A DNA stretch of 10,639 nt from assembly GCA_014380505.1 (NCBI GenBank), contig JACMJT010000491.1, forward strand, positions 1 to 10,639. The letters run 5' to 3'. This stretch comes from Hyphomicrobiales bacterium (GTDB lineage: Bacteria; Pseudomonadota; Alphaproteobacteria; Rhizobiales; Aestuariivirgaceae). The notes below the pieces were generated by a model, which was given only the letters and a program-made list of their open reading frames with translations, was not told the origin of the DNA and did not search any database. Positions 1 through 6,038 of this stretch are shown here, one piece after another. The number at the start of each line of letters is the position of its first letter. The stretch's first letter is position 1. A program made the position numbers and the translations under genes.

Positions 1-92
1 AGCGGGCGGCGTGGTCTTATGAAGCGCCGCAGCCCAAGATGAGCCATGTGGATCACTGGATCGGGTTTTGGGAAGACGTGAAGGTGGAGTGA
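1..92 (+). CDS. 3' end of a probable DUF427-family protein (partial)
   Basis: Only the last 29 codons are visible, in the frame starting at base 3 and ending with TGA at 90-92; the start lies outside the window. The visible tail has an A-A-W-S-Y followed by a P-x-P stretch, then H-x-x-H-W-I-G-F-W and a short acidic end (V-K-V-E). This resembles the C-terminus of DUF427 (NTP_transf_9-like) proteins, where an 'aW.Y..P.p....i..hvaFw..v.Ve' pattern closes the fold. The biochemical role of that family is poorly defined, so no function is assigned. The match rests on about 28 residues recalled from memory. It is certain that an open frame with coding-like composition ends here, but less certain which family it is. 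Confidence 0.5.
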   Translation, partial: RAAWSYEAPQPKMSHVDHWIGFWEDVKVE

Positions 93-111
93 GGGCTTGG
101 ATTCAGAAAGA

Positions 112-236
112 GGCCCTCATCCGGCCTTCGGCCACCTTCTCCCATGCCTTGCGGCACGGGAGAAGGCACATCGATGTTTTGCCTTCGCCCGCGCGGAACG
201 CGTGGGAGAAGGTGCCCGATAGGGCGGATGAGGGCC
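112..236. repeat. Structured intergenic palindromic repeat (rhizobial-type dispersed element)
   Basis: The whole gap between the first gene and the LysE gene folds on itself. Outer arms 112-123 and 225-236 are a perfect 12-bp inverted repeat (GGCCCTCATCCG / CGGATGAGGGCC). Inside are two further hairpins. The first pairs 135-143 with 158-166, then after one A-C mismatch pairs TGCC with GGCA around a TTGC loop. The second spans 182-212, with 12 Watson-Crick pairs, one G-T pair, one mismatch and a 3-nt loop. An alternative pairing joins CACCTTCTCCCA (133-144) with TGGGAGAAGGTG (203-214). The 'ccctcatccg...ccttctccc' wording is familiar from dispersed intergenic repeats of Hyphomicrobiales. It has no convincing coding content; the short open frames through it follow from its symmetry. 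It ends 22 bp before the LysE start codon, so it lies in that gene's leader or promoter region. Confidence 0.75.
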
Positions 237-258
237 CTTCCTCGCAAGAAAGAACGAG

Positions 259-870
259 ATGACCATTGAGTTTCTGATCACTTCGCTGATTGTCGTCGCC
301 TCTCCCGGCACTGGCGTGCTGTACACATTGGCGGCGGGGCTGTCGCGGGGGTCGCGCGCCAGCATCGTTGCTGCGTTTGGATGTACGCTTGGCATTGTGC
401 CGCATATGGCGGCGGCGATCATGGGGCTGGCGGCGCTGCTGCACACGAGTGCGCTCGCGTTTCAGATTCTGAAATACGCGGGCGTGGCCTATCTGCTCTA
501 CATGGCGTGGAACGCGCTGAAGGAGACGGGCGCGCTCCGGGTGGAAAAGGAAGCGAGTGCCCGTTCGGCGATGCAGGTGATCGTTTCGGCCATCCTGATC
601 AATGTGCTCAATCCGAAACTGTCGATTTTCTTTTTTGCCTTCCTGCCGCAGTTTGTGAGCGCCAACGAACCCAATGCTTTGGCGCGCATGCTGGAGCTAA
701 GTGCTGTGTTCATGGGGCTGACGTTTGCGGTGTTCGTGGGCTATGGGCTGTTTGCCGCCTCGATCCGCAATCATGTGATCTCGCGGCCCAGGGTTTTGAC
801 GTGGATGCGCCGGGTGTTCGCCGCAGCCTTTGTGGCGCTGGGCGCCAAACTGGCGCTGGCCGAGCGCTAG
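259..870 (+). CDS. LysE/RhtB-family amino-acid exporter
   Basis: A 203-residue, highly hydrophobic protein of the usual length for the LysE/RhtB superfamily of inner-membrane exporters, which expel amino acids or derivatives (lysine, homoserine, threonine, leucine and others) using the ion gradient. The N-terminal helix carries the family's S-P-G motif (residues about 15-17), followed by a long glycine-rich loop and a second helix with G-x-x-x-G spacing. The central 'N-x-x-N-P-K...F-F-F-A-F-L-P-Q-F' block (residues about 115-135) is the most diagnostic feature. About five or six membrane segments are apparent. The ATG at 259 puts the first helix at the very N-terminus as expected; the ribosome site before it is weak (AGAAAG). 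The substrate cannot be told from sequence. It lies about 100 bp upstream of an amino-acid importer on the same strand, so regulation could be shared, but this is only suggestive. Confidence 0.93.
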   Translation: MTIEFLITSLIVVASPGTGVLYTLAAGLSRGSRASIVAAFGCTLGIVPHMAAAIMGLAALLHTSALAFQILKYAGVAYLLYMAWNALKETGALRVEKEASARSAMQVIVSAILINVLNPKLSIFFFAFLPQFVSANEPNALARMLELSAVFMGLTFAVFVGYGLFAASIRNHVISRPRVLTWMRRVFAAAFVALGAKLALAER

Positions 871-939
871 CCCCCGCCAACTTGCGATTTTGCTCGCTCA
901 AGCCTAAGAAAGGCAGCCGCCTCTGTTGACGGCGGACCT

Positions 940-959
940 AACAAATCCACAACAAATCC
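940..959 (+). repeat. 11-bp-period direct repeat upstream of the amino-acid binding protein
   Basis: The nonamer AACAAATCC occurs at 940-948 and again at 951-959, exactly 11 bp apart (about one helical turn). It sits immediately before the GGAGG ribosome site of the binding-protein gene. Two same-face direct repeats next to a start could be a regulator site or a translational control element; the short length also allows chance. Confidence 0.35.
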
Positions 960-970
960 GGGAGGAACGC

Positions 971-1765
971 ATGCACGCATTCACAACGAGGCGGGTGGCT
1001 CTGGTTTCGGGCCTCGCCTTCGCGTTACAATTCGCGGCCACGGGGATTGTCCAGGCCGATGAACTCGACGACATCACTAAAGCCGGCGTCATCAAGGTCG
1101 GCATCTTCGAGGACTTTCCGCCGTTCTCGTCCGCCGGCACCGATCTCAAATCGCAAGGCTACGATATCGATGTGATCAATGCCCTGGCGACATCCCTCGG
1201 CGTGAAGGCGGAGCTGACGGGCATCACCGGGCAGAACCGCATTCCGTCGCTCACCGAGAAAAAGCTCAACCTGCTGGTGAGCGTGGGCGTGAGCGACGAG
1301 CGCAAGGAAGTGGTGGCGTTCACCGCACCCTATGCGCCCTACTCCATCGACGTCATGGGGCCAAAGTCGCTCGACGTGAAGGGGCCGGCGGACTTGGCGG
1401 GGAAATCGGTCGCGGTCAATCGCGGCACGCTGGAGGATACGTCCGTGACGAAAGTGGCGCCCAAGGACACCGATATCCAGCGCTTCAACGACTACAATGG
1501 CGTGATCTCGGCGTTTCTTTCAGGGCAAGTGCAACTGATGGTGGTGGGCAACGACGTGGGCGCTGCGGTGCTGGCGAAGAAGCCCGATATCGAGCCCGAG
1601 TCGAAATTCCAGTTGCTGAATTCGCCTTCGGCCATGGCCATCAACAAGGGCGAGGACCGCCTGCTGACGAAGATCGACGAGGCGCTGGCTGCGATGAAGA
1701 AAGACGGAACGCTTGACGCCATTTCGCAGAAGTGGCTGTTCATTCCACTGCCGCCGGAGCTTTAA
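971..1765 (+). CDS. Amino-acid ABC transporter, periplasmic substrate-binding protein (family 3)
   Basis: A 264-residue periplasmic binding protein of the type-2 (HisJ/GlnH-like, SBP_bac_3) fold that captures a polar amino acid and delivers it to the membrane permeases. The ATG at 971 is preferred over an upstream in-frame TTG at 926. GGGAGGAA lies just before it at the right distance, and translation then gives a clean Sec signal peptide: basic T-T-R-R, a hydrophobic run, and a V-Q-A cleavage site near residue 29. The mature protein starts with the typical 'L-D-D-I-x-K-A-G-V-I-K-V-G' strand. The family motif G-Y-D-I-D-V is at 63-68. N-R-I-P at 89-92 is followed by 'S-D-E-R' at 108-111, whose Arg111 lines up with the ligand-carboxylate arginine of HisJ. 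V-G-N-D in lobe 2 fits the residue that contacts the ligand amino group. It is followed after 8 bp by its permease gene. The exact ligand is not predictable by eye. Confidence 0.93.
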   Translation: MHAFTTRRVALVSGLAFALQFAATGIVQADELDDITKAGVIKVGIFEDFPPFSSAGTDLKSQGYDIDVINALATSLGVKAELTGITGQNRIPSLTEKKLNLLVSVGVSDERKEVVAFTAPYAPYSIDVMGPKSLDVKGPADLAGKSVAVNRGTLEDTSVTKVAPKDTDIQRFNDYNGVISAFLSGQVQLMVVGNDVGAAVLAKKPDIEPESKFQLLNSPSAMAINKGEDRLLTKIDEALAAMKKDGTLDAISQKWLFIPLPPEL

Positions 1766-1773
1766 ATTCGCCC

Positions 1774-2442
1774 ATGGGCTATCAGCTCGATTTCGGGTCG
1801 CTGGTCCAATATTTCGGTTTGTTTTTGCAAGGAACGGCGGTCACGCTTGGCTTGACCGCCGTTGCCTCGGTTATCGGTATCGTGCTCGGCATCGCGGGTG
1901 CTGCTGCTTCGAGCAGCAAACATATCTGGGTGCGGCGTGGGATTTCCGGGTACGTCGAACTGATCCGCAACACGCCCTTCATCGTGCAGATGTTTTTTAT
2001 TTTCTTCGGACTGCCGAGCGTGGGGCTTCGCCTCACGGCATTGCAGGCGGCGGCGCTAGCCATGACCATCAACCTCACGGCCTATGCCATCGAAATCATC
2101 AGGGCGGGGCTGGAGGCGGTGCCGGCGGGACAACGGGAGGCGGCGCGCAGCATGGGGTTGCGGGTGCTGCCGGTGTTCGGGCTCATCGTGCTGCCGCAGG
2201 CGCTGGCCAATGTCTATCCAGCGCTGGTGGGGCAGATCACCATCACCATGCTGGAATCCGCCGTGGTGTCGCAGATCGCCGTGGTCGATCTCACCCATGT
2301 GGCCGACTATATCCAGTCCCGCAATTTCCGGAGCTTCGAGACCTATCTCGTCATCACCCTCATCTATCTGGTGCTGGCCGTTCTGATGCGGCGCATGCTG
2401 GCGCTGGCAGGGCTCGGGCTTTTCGCAGGGCGGGTGCGATGA
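1774..2442 (+). CDS. Polar amino-acid ABC transporter permease (HisM/GlnP type), first subunit
   Basis: A 222-residue inner-membrane subunit of the HEQRO/PAAT permease family, with about five membrane segments. The N-terminal 'L-x-G-T-A-V-T-L-G-L-T-A' helix is typical. 'Y-V-E-L-I-R-N-T-P-F-I-V-Q-M-F-F-I-F-F-G-L-P' is the hallmark segment of polar amino-acid permeases. The cytoplasmic EAA loop starts at about residue 107 (E-I-I-R-A-G-L-E-A-V-P-x-G-Q-x-E-A-A-R-S-M-G-L) and has an intact EAA-xxx-G, the contact for the ATPase. I chose ATG 1774, which is 8 bp after the binding-protein stop. An in-frame GTG at 1732 would overlap the upstream gene by 34 bp and add a non-family N-terminus. A GGAG at 1756-1759 is somewhat far from the ATG. 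The end overlaps the next gene by ATGA, so translation is likely coupled. Confidence 0.93.
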   Translation: MGYQLDFGSLVQYFGLFLQGTAVTLGLTAVASVIGIVLGIAGAAASSSKHIWVRRGISGYVELIRNTPFIVQMFFIFFGLPSVGLRLTALQAAALAMTINLTAYAIEIIRAGLEAVPAGQREAARSMGLRVLPVFGLIVLPQALANVYPALVGQITITMLESAVVSQIAVVDLTHVADYIQSRNFRSFETYLVITLIYLVLAVLMRRMLALAGLGLFAGRVR

Positions 2443-3092
2443 CCGATTTCACCCTGTGGGACATTGCGCGGAATTTGCTGCTGGCCGGGCGCTGGACGGT
2501 GCTGCTTTCGGCGATTGCCTTCGCAGGGGGCGGGTTGCTGGGGCTGGCGCTGCTGCTGATCCGCATCGGGGCTGGCAAATGGCTGCGAACCGCGGTTGCG
2601 CTCTATGTCGAGCTGTTCCAGAGCACGCCACTGCTGATGCAGTTGTTCCTGGTGTATTTCGGCCTGCCGCGGCTTGGCATCGATGTTTCGGCCTGGCTTG
2701 CGGCCACGGTGTGCCTGACACTTTATTCGGCCGCCTTTCTCACCGACATCTGGCGAGGCGCTGTGGAGGCGATACCGCGCGGCCAGTGGGATGGCAGCGC
2801 CAGCCTGGGGTTACATTATCTGCGGCAGCTTCAACTGGTGATCCTGCCCCAGGCGACGCGCATGGCCATTCCGCCGACGGTGGGATTTCTGGTGCAACTG
2901 GTGAAGAGCACGGCACTCGCCTCGATCGTGGGCTTCCACGAACTGACCAGGACCGCGCAGATTTTGACGAACGCCACGTTCCAGCCTTTCGTCATCTTCG
3001 GGATGGTGGCGCTCATCTATTTCGCGCTCTGCTATCCGCTGACAAAGGCCTCACGCGGGCTGGAGCGGCGGCTGGCAACGGACACGCGGTGA
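2439..3092 (+). CDS. Polar amino-acid ABC transporter permease, second subunit, with divergent EAA loop
   Basis: A 217-residue permease paralogous to the gene just upstream and starting inside its stop (ATGA overlap, 2439-2442). Together they would form the heterodimeric channel of an amino-acid importer. It carries the family segment 'Y-V-E-L-F-Q-S-T-P-L-L-M-Q-L-F-L-V-Y-F-G-L-P' and about five membrane helices. The cytoplasmic coupling loop (residues about 103-125) reads 'D-I-W-R-G-A-V-E-A-I-P-R-G-Q-W-D-G-S-A-S-L-G-L'. The usual Glu-Ala-Ala is Asp-Gly-Ser, although the downstream glycine is kept. No ATP-binding subunit follows; the next gene is a different importer's binding protein after 161 bp. 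The frame is open far upstream of 2439, but that part runs out of frame through the first permease and is not coding. Confidence 0.92.
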   Translation: MTDFTLWDIARNLLLAGRWTVLLSAIAFAGGGLLGLALLLIRIGAGKWLRTAVALYVELFQSTPLLMQLFLVYFGLPRLGIDVSAWLAATVCLTLYSAAFLTDIWRGAVEAIPRGQWDGSASLGLHYLRQLQLVILPQATRMAIPPTVGFLVQLVKSTALASIVGFHELTRTAQILTNATFQPFVIFGMVALIYFALCYPLTKASRGLERRLATDTR

Positions 3093-3158
3093 GAAACACT
3101 GAGCCGGCTTTTGGCGCTTGTTTATGGATTTTGCTCACGGTAACGTCGAATGTCGCAG

Positions 3159-3174
3159 GGGATACCGGTGTCCC
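3159..3174. promoter_or_regulatory. Candidate operator palindrome (LacI-family-like, CCGG centre)
   Basis: GGGATACCGGTGTCCC is a 16-bp palindrome with a single non-matching pair (T3163/G3170). It lies in the 161-bp gap before the second ABC operon, about 80 bp upstream of its first start codon. A central A-C-C-G-G-T flanked by symmetric arms is the style of operator bound by LacI/GalR-family repressors; that is knowledge of the family, not proof here. No regulator gene of that family is in the window. A second inverted repeat overlaps it: AGGGGAT (3157-3163) can pair with ATCCCCT (3191-3197). I could not place a convincing sigma-70 promoter near it. Confidence 0.4.
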
Positions 3175-3241
3175 AAGTATCGGCCAAGAGATCCCCTCAA
3201 TCAATGAAGTGCCGCAAACGGCTCCGTCCAATTGAAAATTG

Positions 3242-3251
3242 AAGGAGGTGA
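3242..3251 (+). promoter_or_regulatory. Near-ideal ribosome binding site of the second importer's binding protein
   Basis: AAGGAGGTGA matches the full anti-Shine-Dalgarno complement of bacterial 16S rRNA. Its GGAGG core ends 5 nt before the ATG at 3254, which settles the start over the TTG at 3239. Such a strong site fits the high demand for a periplasmic binding protein relative to its membrane partners, whose own sites here are weak. Confidence 0.85.
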
Positions 3252-3253
3252 GA

Positions 3254-4321
3254 ATGTCACATTTCACACGCAGGCAGGTTCTCGGGGGTACGGCTGCAAC
3301 ACTCCTCGGCAGCGCGCTGGGCTTGGCGCGGCCGGCGTTGGCCGCGACTGAAATTACGGCCGTTGAATGGGGTGGCGACGTCGTCAATGCGATGAAAAAA
3401 ATCGCCGAGGCGCAGGACAAGGTGCAATTCAACTGGGTTCTGCATCAGGGCGGCTCCGGCGCTATTCTGCCGAAAATAAAAGCCGCCTGGCCCACCGCGG
3501 AATACGACTATGTCGCGGGCTGGGAAGGCTCATTCAGCGGCATGCTCAAGGAAGATTGGCTGGTTCCGGTGACGGCCGCCACGGTCCCGAACCTTGCCGA
3601 CATTCCGGAAAAGATCATCGTCAAGAATGCCAAGAGTGAATGGATGGCCGTGCCGCGCGCCGTCGGCGGTATTTATTTCGCTTACCGCGATGACATCAGC
3701 CCGATCAAATTGAAAAGCATCGACGAACTTTTCGATCCAAGCCTCAAGGGCAAAATCTGCTGGCCCGGCCCAACCCAGAGCATGATGCTGCAATTGGTGG
3801 CGCTTGCGCTTCATGCCGGCGGCAATGAAAACAACATGGACCCCGGTTGGGAGTTGATGAAGAAGCTGGCGCAGAGCGGCAATATCGGCCGCATCGCCGT
3901 CACCGATACGGATTTCACCACATCGCTGACCAGCGGCGAAACCGCACTCGGCTTCTACTCGGAACCGCAGTTGACGTCTGTGGCGAAATCCTTCCCTGTC
4001 GTACGTCTCACCAAACAGCAGGGCCTGCCGACGTTTCTCTATCAGAGCGGATTTGCCGTGTTCAAGAACCGGCCCAATCTCGATGCGACGCTGGCCTTCA
4101 TCAATCATGCCATCAGCCCGGAGATGAGCACGCTCTATGCCGAGATCGCCGGCGAGGCACCGCTCAATACCAAGGCGACGACGCCCGATAGCCTCAAGCA
4201 CTTGGCCTTCAGCCCGGAAGAAATGGACAAATTTGTTTATGTCCCCGACTTCAATGTGGTGCTGACTCAGCAGGACGCCTGGACCAAGCGCTGGGAGAAT
4301 GAGATTGCTCCTCTGCTCTGA
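3254..4321 (+). CDS. PotD-like ABC transporter substrate-binding protein with Tat-like signal
   Basis: A 355-residue extracellular solute-binding protein of the spermidine/putrescine-Fe3+ (PotD/AfuA-like) class. The start at ATG 3254 is fixed by an excellent ribosome site. The N-terminus reads 'F-T-R-R-Q-V-L-G-G', resembling a twin-arginine motif. A moderately hydrophobic stretch and an A-L-A cleavage site near residue 30 follow, so export may be by Tat and folded. The mature part begins with 'I-T-A-V-E-W-G-G-D', then 'Y-D-Y-V-A-G-W-E-G', 'V-P-R-A-V-G-G-I-Y-F-A-Y-R-D-D' and 'S-I-D-E-L-F-D-P-S-L-K-G-K-I', all at positions usual for this class, and ends with 'W-x-K-R-W-E-N-E-I'. It heads an operon with two permeases and an ATPase. 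The substrate could be a polyamine, another small cation, an organic acid or an iron complex; sequence alone does not decide. Confidence 0.9.
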   Translation: MSHFTRRQVLGGTAATLLGSALGLARPALAATEITAVEWGGDVVNAMKKIAEAQDKVQFNWVLHQGGSGAILPKIKAAWPTAEYDYVAGWEGSFSGMLKEDWLVPVTAATVPNLADIPEKIIVKNAKSEWMAVPRAVGGIYFAYRDDISPIKLKSIDELFDPSLKGKICWPGPTQSMMLQLVALALHAGGNENNMDPGWELMKKLAQSGNIGRIAVTDTDFTTSLTSGETALGFYSEPQLTSVAKSFPVVRLTKQQGLPTFLYQSGFAVFKNRPNLDATLAFINHAISPEMSTLYAEIAGEAPLNTKATTPDSLKHLAFSPEEMDKFVYVPDFNVVLTQQDAWTKRWENEIAPLL

Positions 4322-4360
4322 CACGGAGAGCATCGTTCACTTGAAAAATAGCCGCGGCCC

Positions 4361-5209
4361 ATGAAACCGGGGCGCGGCTCCCTTCCCCTTCTGCTCCCCG
4401 CGGGCGCGGTTTACCTGGGGTTTTTCTTCCTGCCCATGGCAGGGCTGTTCATCGAGAGCTTCCGGCTATACGTGCCCGGAAGTATCGGCTCGGCGGCCGA
4501 TGCGCCGTTTACGCTCAACAACTACAGGGAATTGCTGACCCCGGCTTTCGCCGGGTTTTTCTTCGAAACACTGCGGATAAGCCTTCTGGCATCTCTCGCC
4601 GGCCTCGTCTTCTCCTTCCCGCTGGCCTACTGGATCACACGCAGGGTCTCGCCGCATTGGCGGGCGATCGCCATCGGCCTCTTCGTCACGCTGATGTTCC
4701 TCAGCGTTCTGGTGAGAACCTACGCGCTCGAACTTACCTTCGGCGCCGTGGGGCCACTCCGTCCGCTTTTGCTATCACTGGGAATTTCTCCCAATGGCCG
4801 GGCCTACATCGAGGTTCTCGTCGGCGCCGGGTTGCTCCACTACATCGTGCCGATGGCAACGCTTACGCTGCTGGGAACAATTCAAAATGTCGATCCCCGG
4901 TTGTTCGATGCCGCGCAAGCGCTCGGCGCACCGGGGTGGAAGGCGCATCTGAACATCACCCTGCCCCTGTGCATGCGCGGCCTGCTCGCGGCCTTTCTTT
5001 TCGCTTTCACCTTTTCGATCAGCGCATTCGTCATTCCCATGATCCTCGGCAAGGGGCGCGTGCTGTTCATTTCGAATTTGATCTATAACCGTTTCAGCGA
5101 AATCGCCAACTACCCAAGCGGTGCCGCGGTATCGATGGTTCTGTTCTTCGTGGCGCTTTCGATCATCTACGTCACATCGCGTCAGGTGGCCAAACGGTGG
5201 ACGTCGTGA
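4361..5209 (+). CDS. PotB-like ABC transporter permease
   Basis: A 282-residue inner-membrane permease with about six hydrophobic segments, the length and layout of PotB/PotH-type subunits. It starts 'L-P-L-L-L-P-A-G-A-V-Y-L-G-F-F-F-L-P-M' followed by a periplasmic loop ending 'F-T-L-N-N-Y-R-E-L', typical of the first permease in polyamine-type importers. The cytoplasmic coupling loop at about residues 178-200 reads 'D-P-R-L-F-D-A-A-Q-A-L-G-A-P-G-W', with D-A-A-xxx-G replacing E-A-A-xxx-G, a common variant in this class. It follows the binding-protein gene by 39 bp and overlaps the next permease gene by 13 bp. The ribosome site before ATG 4361 is poor, suggesting lower expression or coupling to upstream translation. 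Partner subunits are the permease and ATPase encoded next. Confidence 0.92.
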   Translation: MKPGRGSLPLLLPAGAVYLGFFFLPMAGLFIESFRLYVPGSIGSAADAPFTLNNYRELLTPAFAGFFFETLRISLLASLAGLVFSFPLAYWITRRVSPHWRAIAIGLFVTLMFLSVLVRTYALELTFGAVGPLRPLLLSLGISPNGRAYIEVLVGAGLLHYIVPMATLTLLGTIQNVDPRLFDAAQALGAPGWKAHLNITLPLCMRGLLAAFLFAFTFSISAFVIPMILGKGRVLFISNLIYNRFSEIANYPSGAAVSMVLFFVALSIIYVTSRQVAKRWTS

Positions 5210-6030
5210 GCGGGCGGTTCATTGACAATGGCGTGCGGCTGATCGGCCTGATCATGATCGGCACGATTATTTGTTTTCTGCTCACACCCATCGTCGTCAC
5301 CGCGATCATGGCTTTCGACTCGCGGCCCTACCTCGGGCCGCTGCCGCCGCCATCGTTGTCGTTTCGCTGGTTCGGCCAGTTTTTTTCCGACGACTATTTT
5401 CTGCGCGGATTGAAAACCAGCCTTCAACTGGCGGCGCTCGCTGTGTCGGTTTCAGTGTGCGCCGGAGTGGCGACGGCCTTTGCCGTCGAGCGCGCCAATT
5501 TCTTCGGCAAGGAAATGCTGGTTTCCCTGTTTCTCTCGCCGCTTCTGGTTCCACCGGTCGTCACGGGATTTGCGCTGCTGTTGTTCCTCTCACACCTCGG
5601 CCTTATCAACGGCTTTGCAAGGTTGCTTTGCGGCCACATCATCATAACCGTGCCTTATACAATCCGCGCGACGCTGGCCGGTCTTGCCGGCATCGACCGC
5701 TCGCTGACCGAGGCCGCTCTAAGTCTTGGCGCCAACGAGCGCCGCGCGTTCTGGGACATAACATTTCCTCTCGCCCGCACCAGCATCGTCAGCGGCGCGA
5801 TATTCGCCTTTGCCGTCTCGATGGACGACGTGGCAGTGTCCATTATGCTGACCGATGCCAGAACCTTCACGCTGCCGGTGGCTTTGATCAGCAGCATGCG
5901 GGCCAATTTCGATCTCTCTATCGCGGCGGCTTCGGTTATGCTGATGCTGGTGACAGTAGGATTGATCCTCATCCTCGAAAAAACCGTCGGCCTGAATCGG
6001 GCAATCGGTCAAGGCGTTTTCCGGGCATAG
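5197..6030 (+). CDS. PotC-like ABC transporter permease
   Basis: A 277-residue second permease of the same importer, with six hydrophobic segments. Typical PotC/PotI features are the early 'P-I-V-V-T-A-I-M-A-F-D-S' and 'S-L-S-F-R-W-F-G-Q-F-F', the segment 'L-S-P-L-L-V-P-P-V-V-T-G', and the coupling loop at about 167-193 (D-R-S-L-T-E-A-A-L-S-L-G-A), with an intact EAA-xxx-G. Two GTG starts are possible. GTG 5197 has AGGTGG (5184-5189) 7 nt upstream and overlaps the previous gene by 13 bp. GTG 5206 overlaps the previous stop as GTGA but is too far from that site. I favour 5197. 'F-A-F-A-V-S-M-D-D-V-A-V-S' in the last third is the usual 'SlDDfvis' signature of this class with a conservative change. 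The ATPase gene follows after 8 bp. Confidence 0.92.
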   Translation: MDVVSGRFIDNGVRLIGLIMIGTIICFLLTPIVVTAIMAFDSRPYLGPLPPPSLSFRWFGQFFSDDYFLRGLKTSLQLAALAVSVSVCAGVATAFAVERANFFGKEMLVSLFLSPLLVPPVVTGFALLLFLSHLGLINGFARLLCGHIIITVPYTIRATLAGLAGIDRSLTEAALSLGANERRAFWDITFPLARTSIVSGAIFAFAVSMDDVAVSIMLTDARTFTLPVALISSMRANFDLSIAAASVMLMLVTVGLILILEKTVGLNRAIGQGVFRA

Positions 6031-6038
6031 CAAAACCC

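Noticed and set aside
881..902. Hairpin after the LysE gene (CTTGCGA / TCGCTCAAG with a bulge) as an intrinsic terminator
   Set aside because: The stem is short and bulged, and no T-run follows on the plus strand.
1713..2438. Long upstream extension of the second amino-acid permease frame
   Set aside because: It is an Arg/Gly/His-rich shadow of the first permease. The real start is the ATG overlapping the previous stop.
2456..3235. 259-codon plus-strand frame extending into the gap before the second importer
   Set aside because: It is an out-of-frame shadow of the second permease, rich in Ala, Gly and Arg with no motif. It suggests no extra gene in 3093-3235.
3530..4333. Minus-strand open frame of 267 codons
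   Set aside because: It is antisense to the PotD-like binding protein, has no recognisable motif and is explained by base composition.
5271..6038. N-terminal extension of the ATPase frame upstream of 6039
   Set aside because: It overlaps the PotC-like permease out of frame. The ATPase has a normal family N-terminus at 6039.
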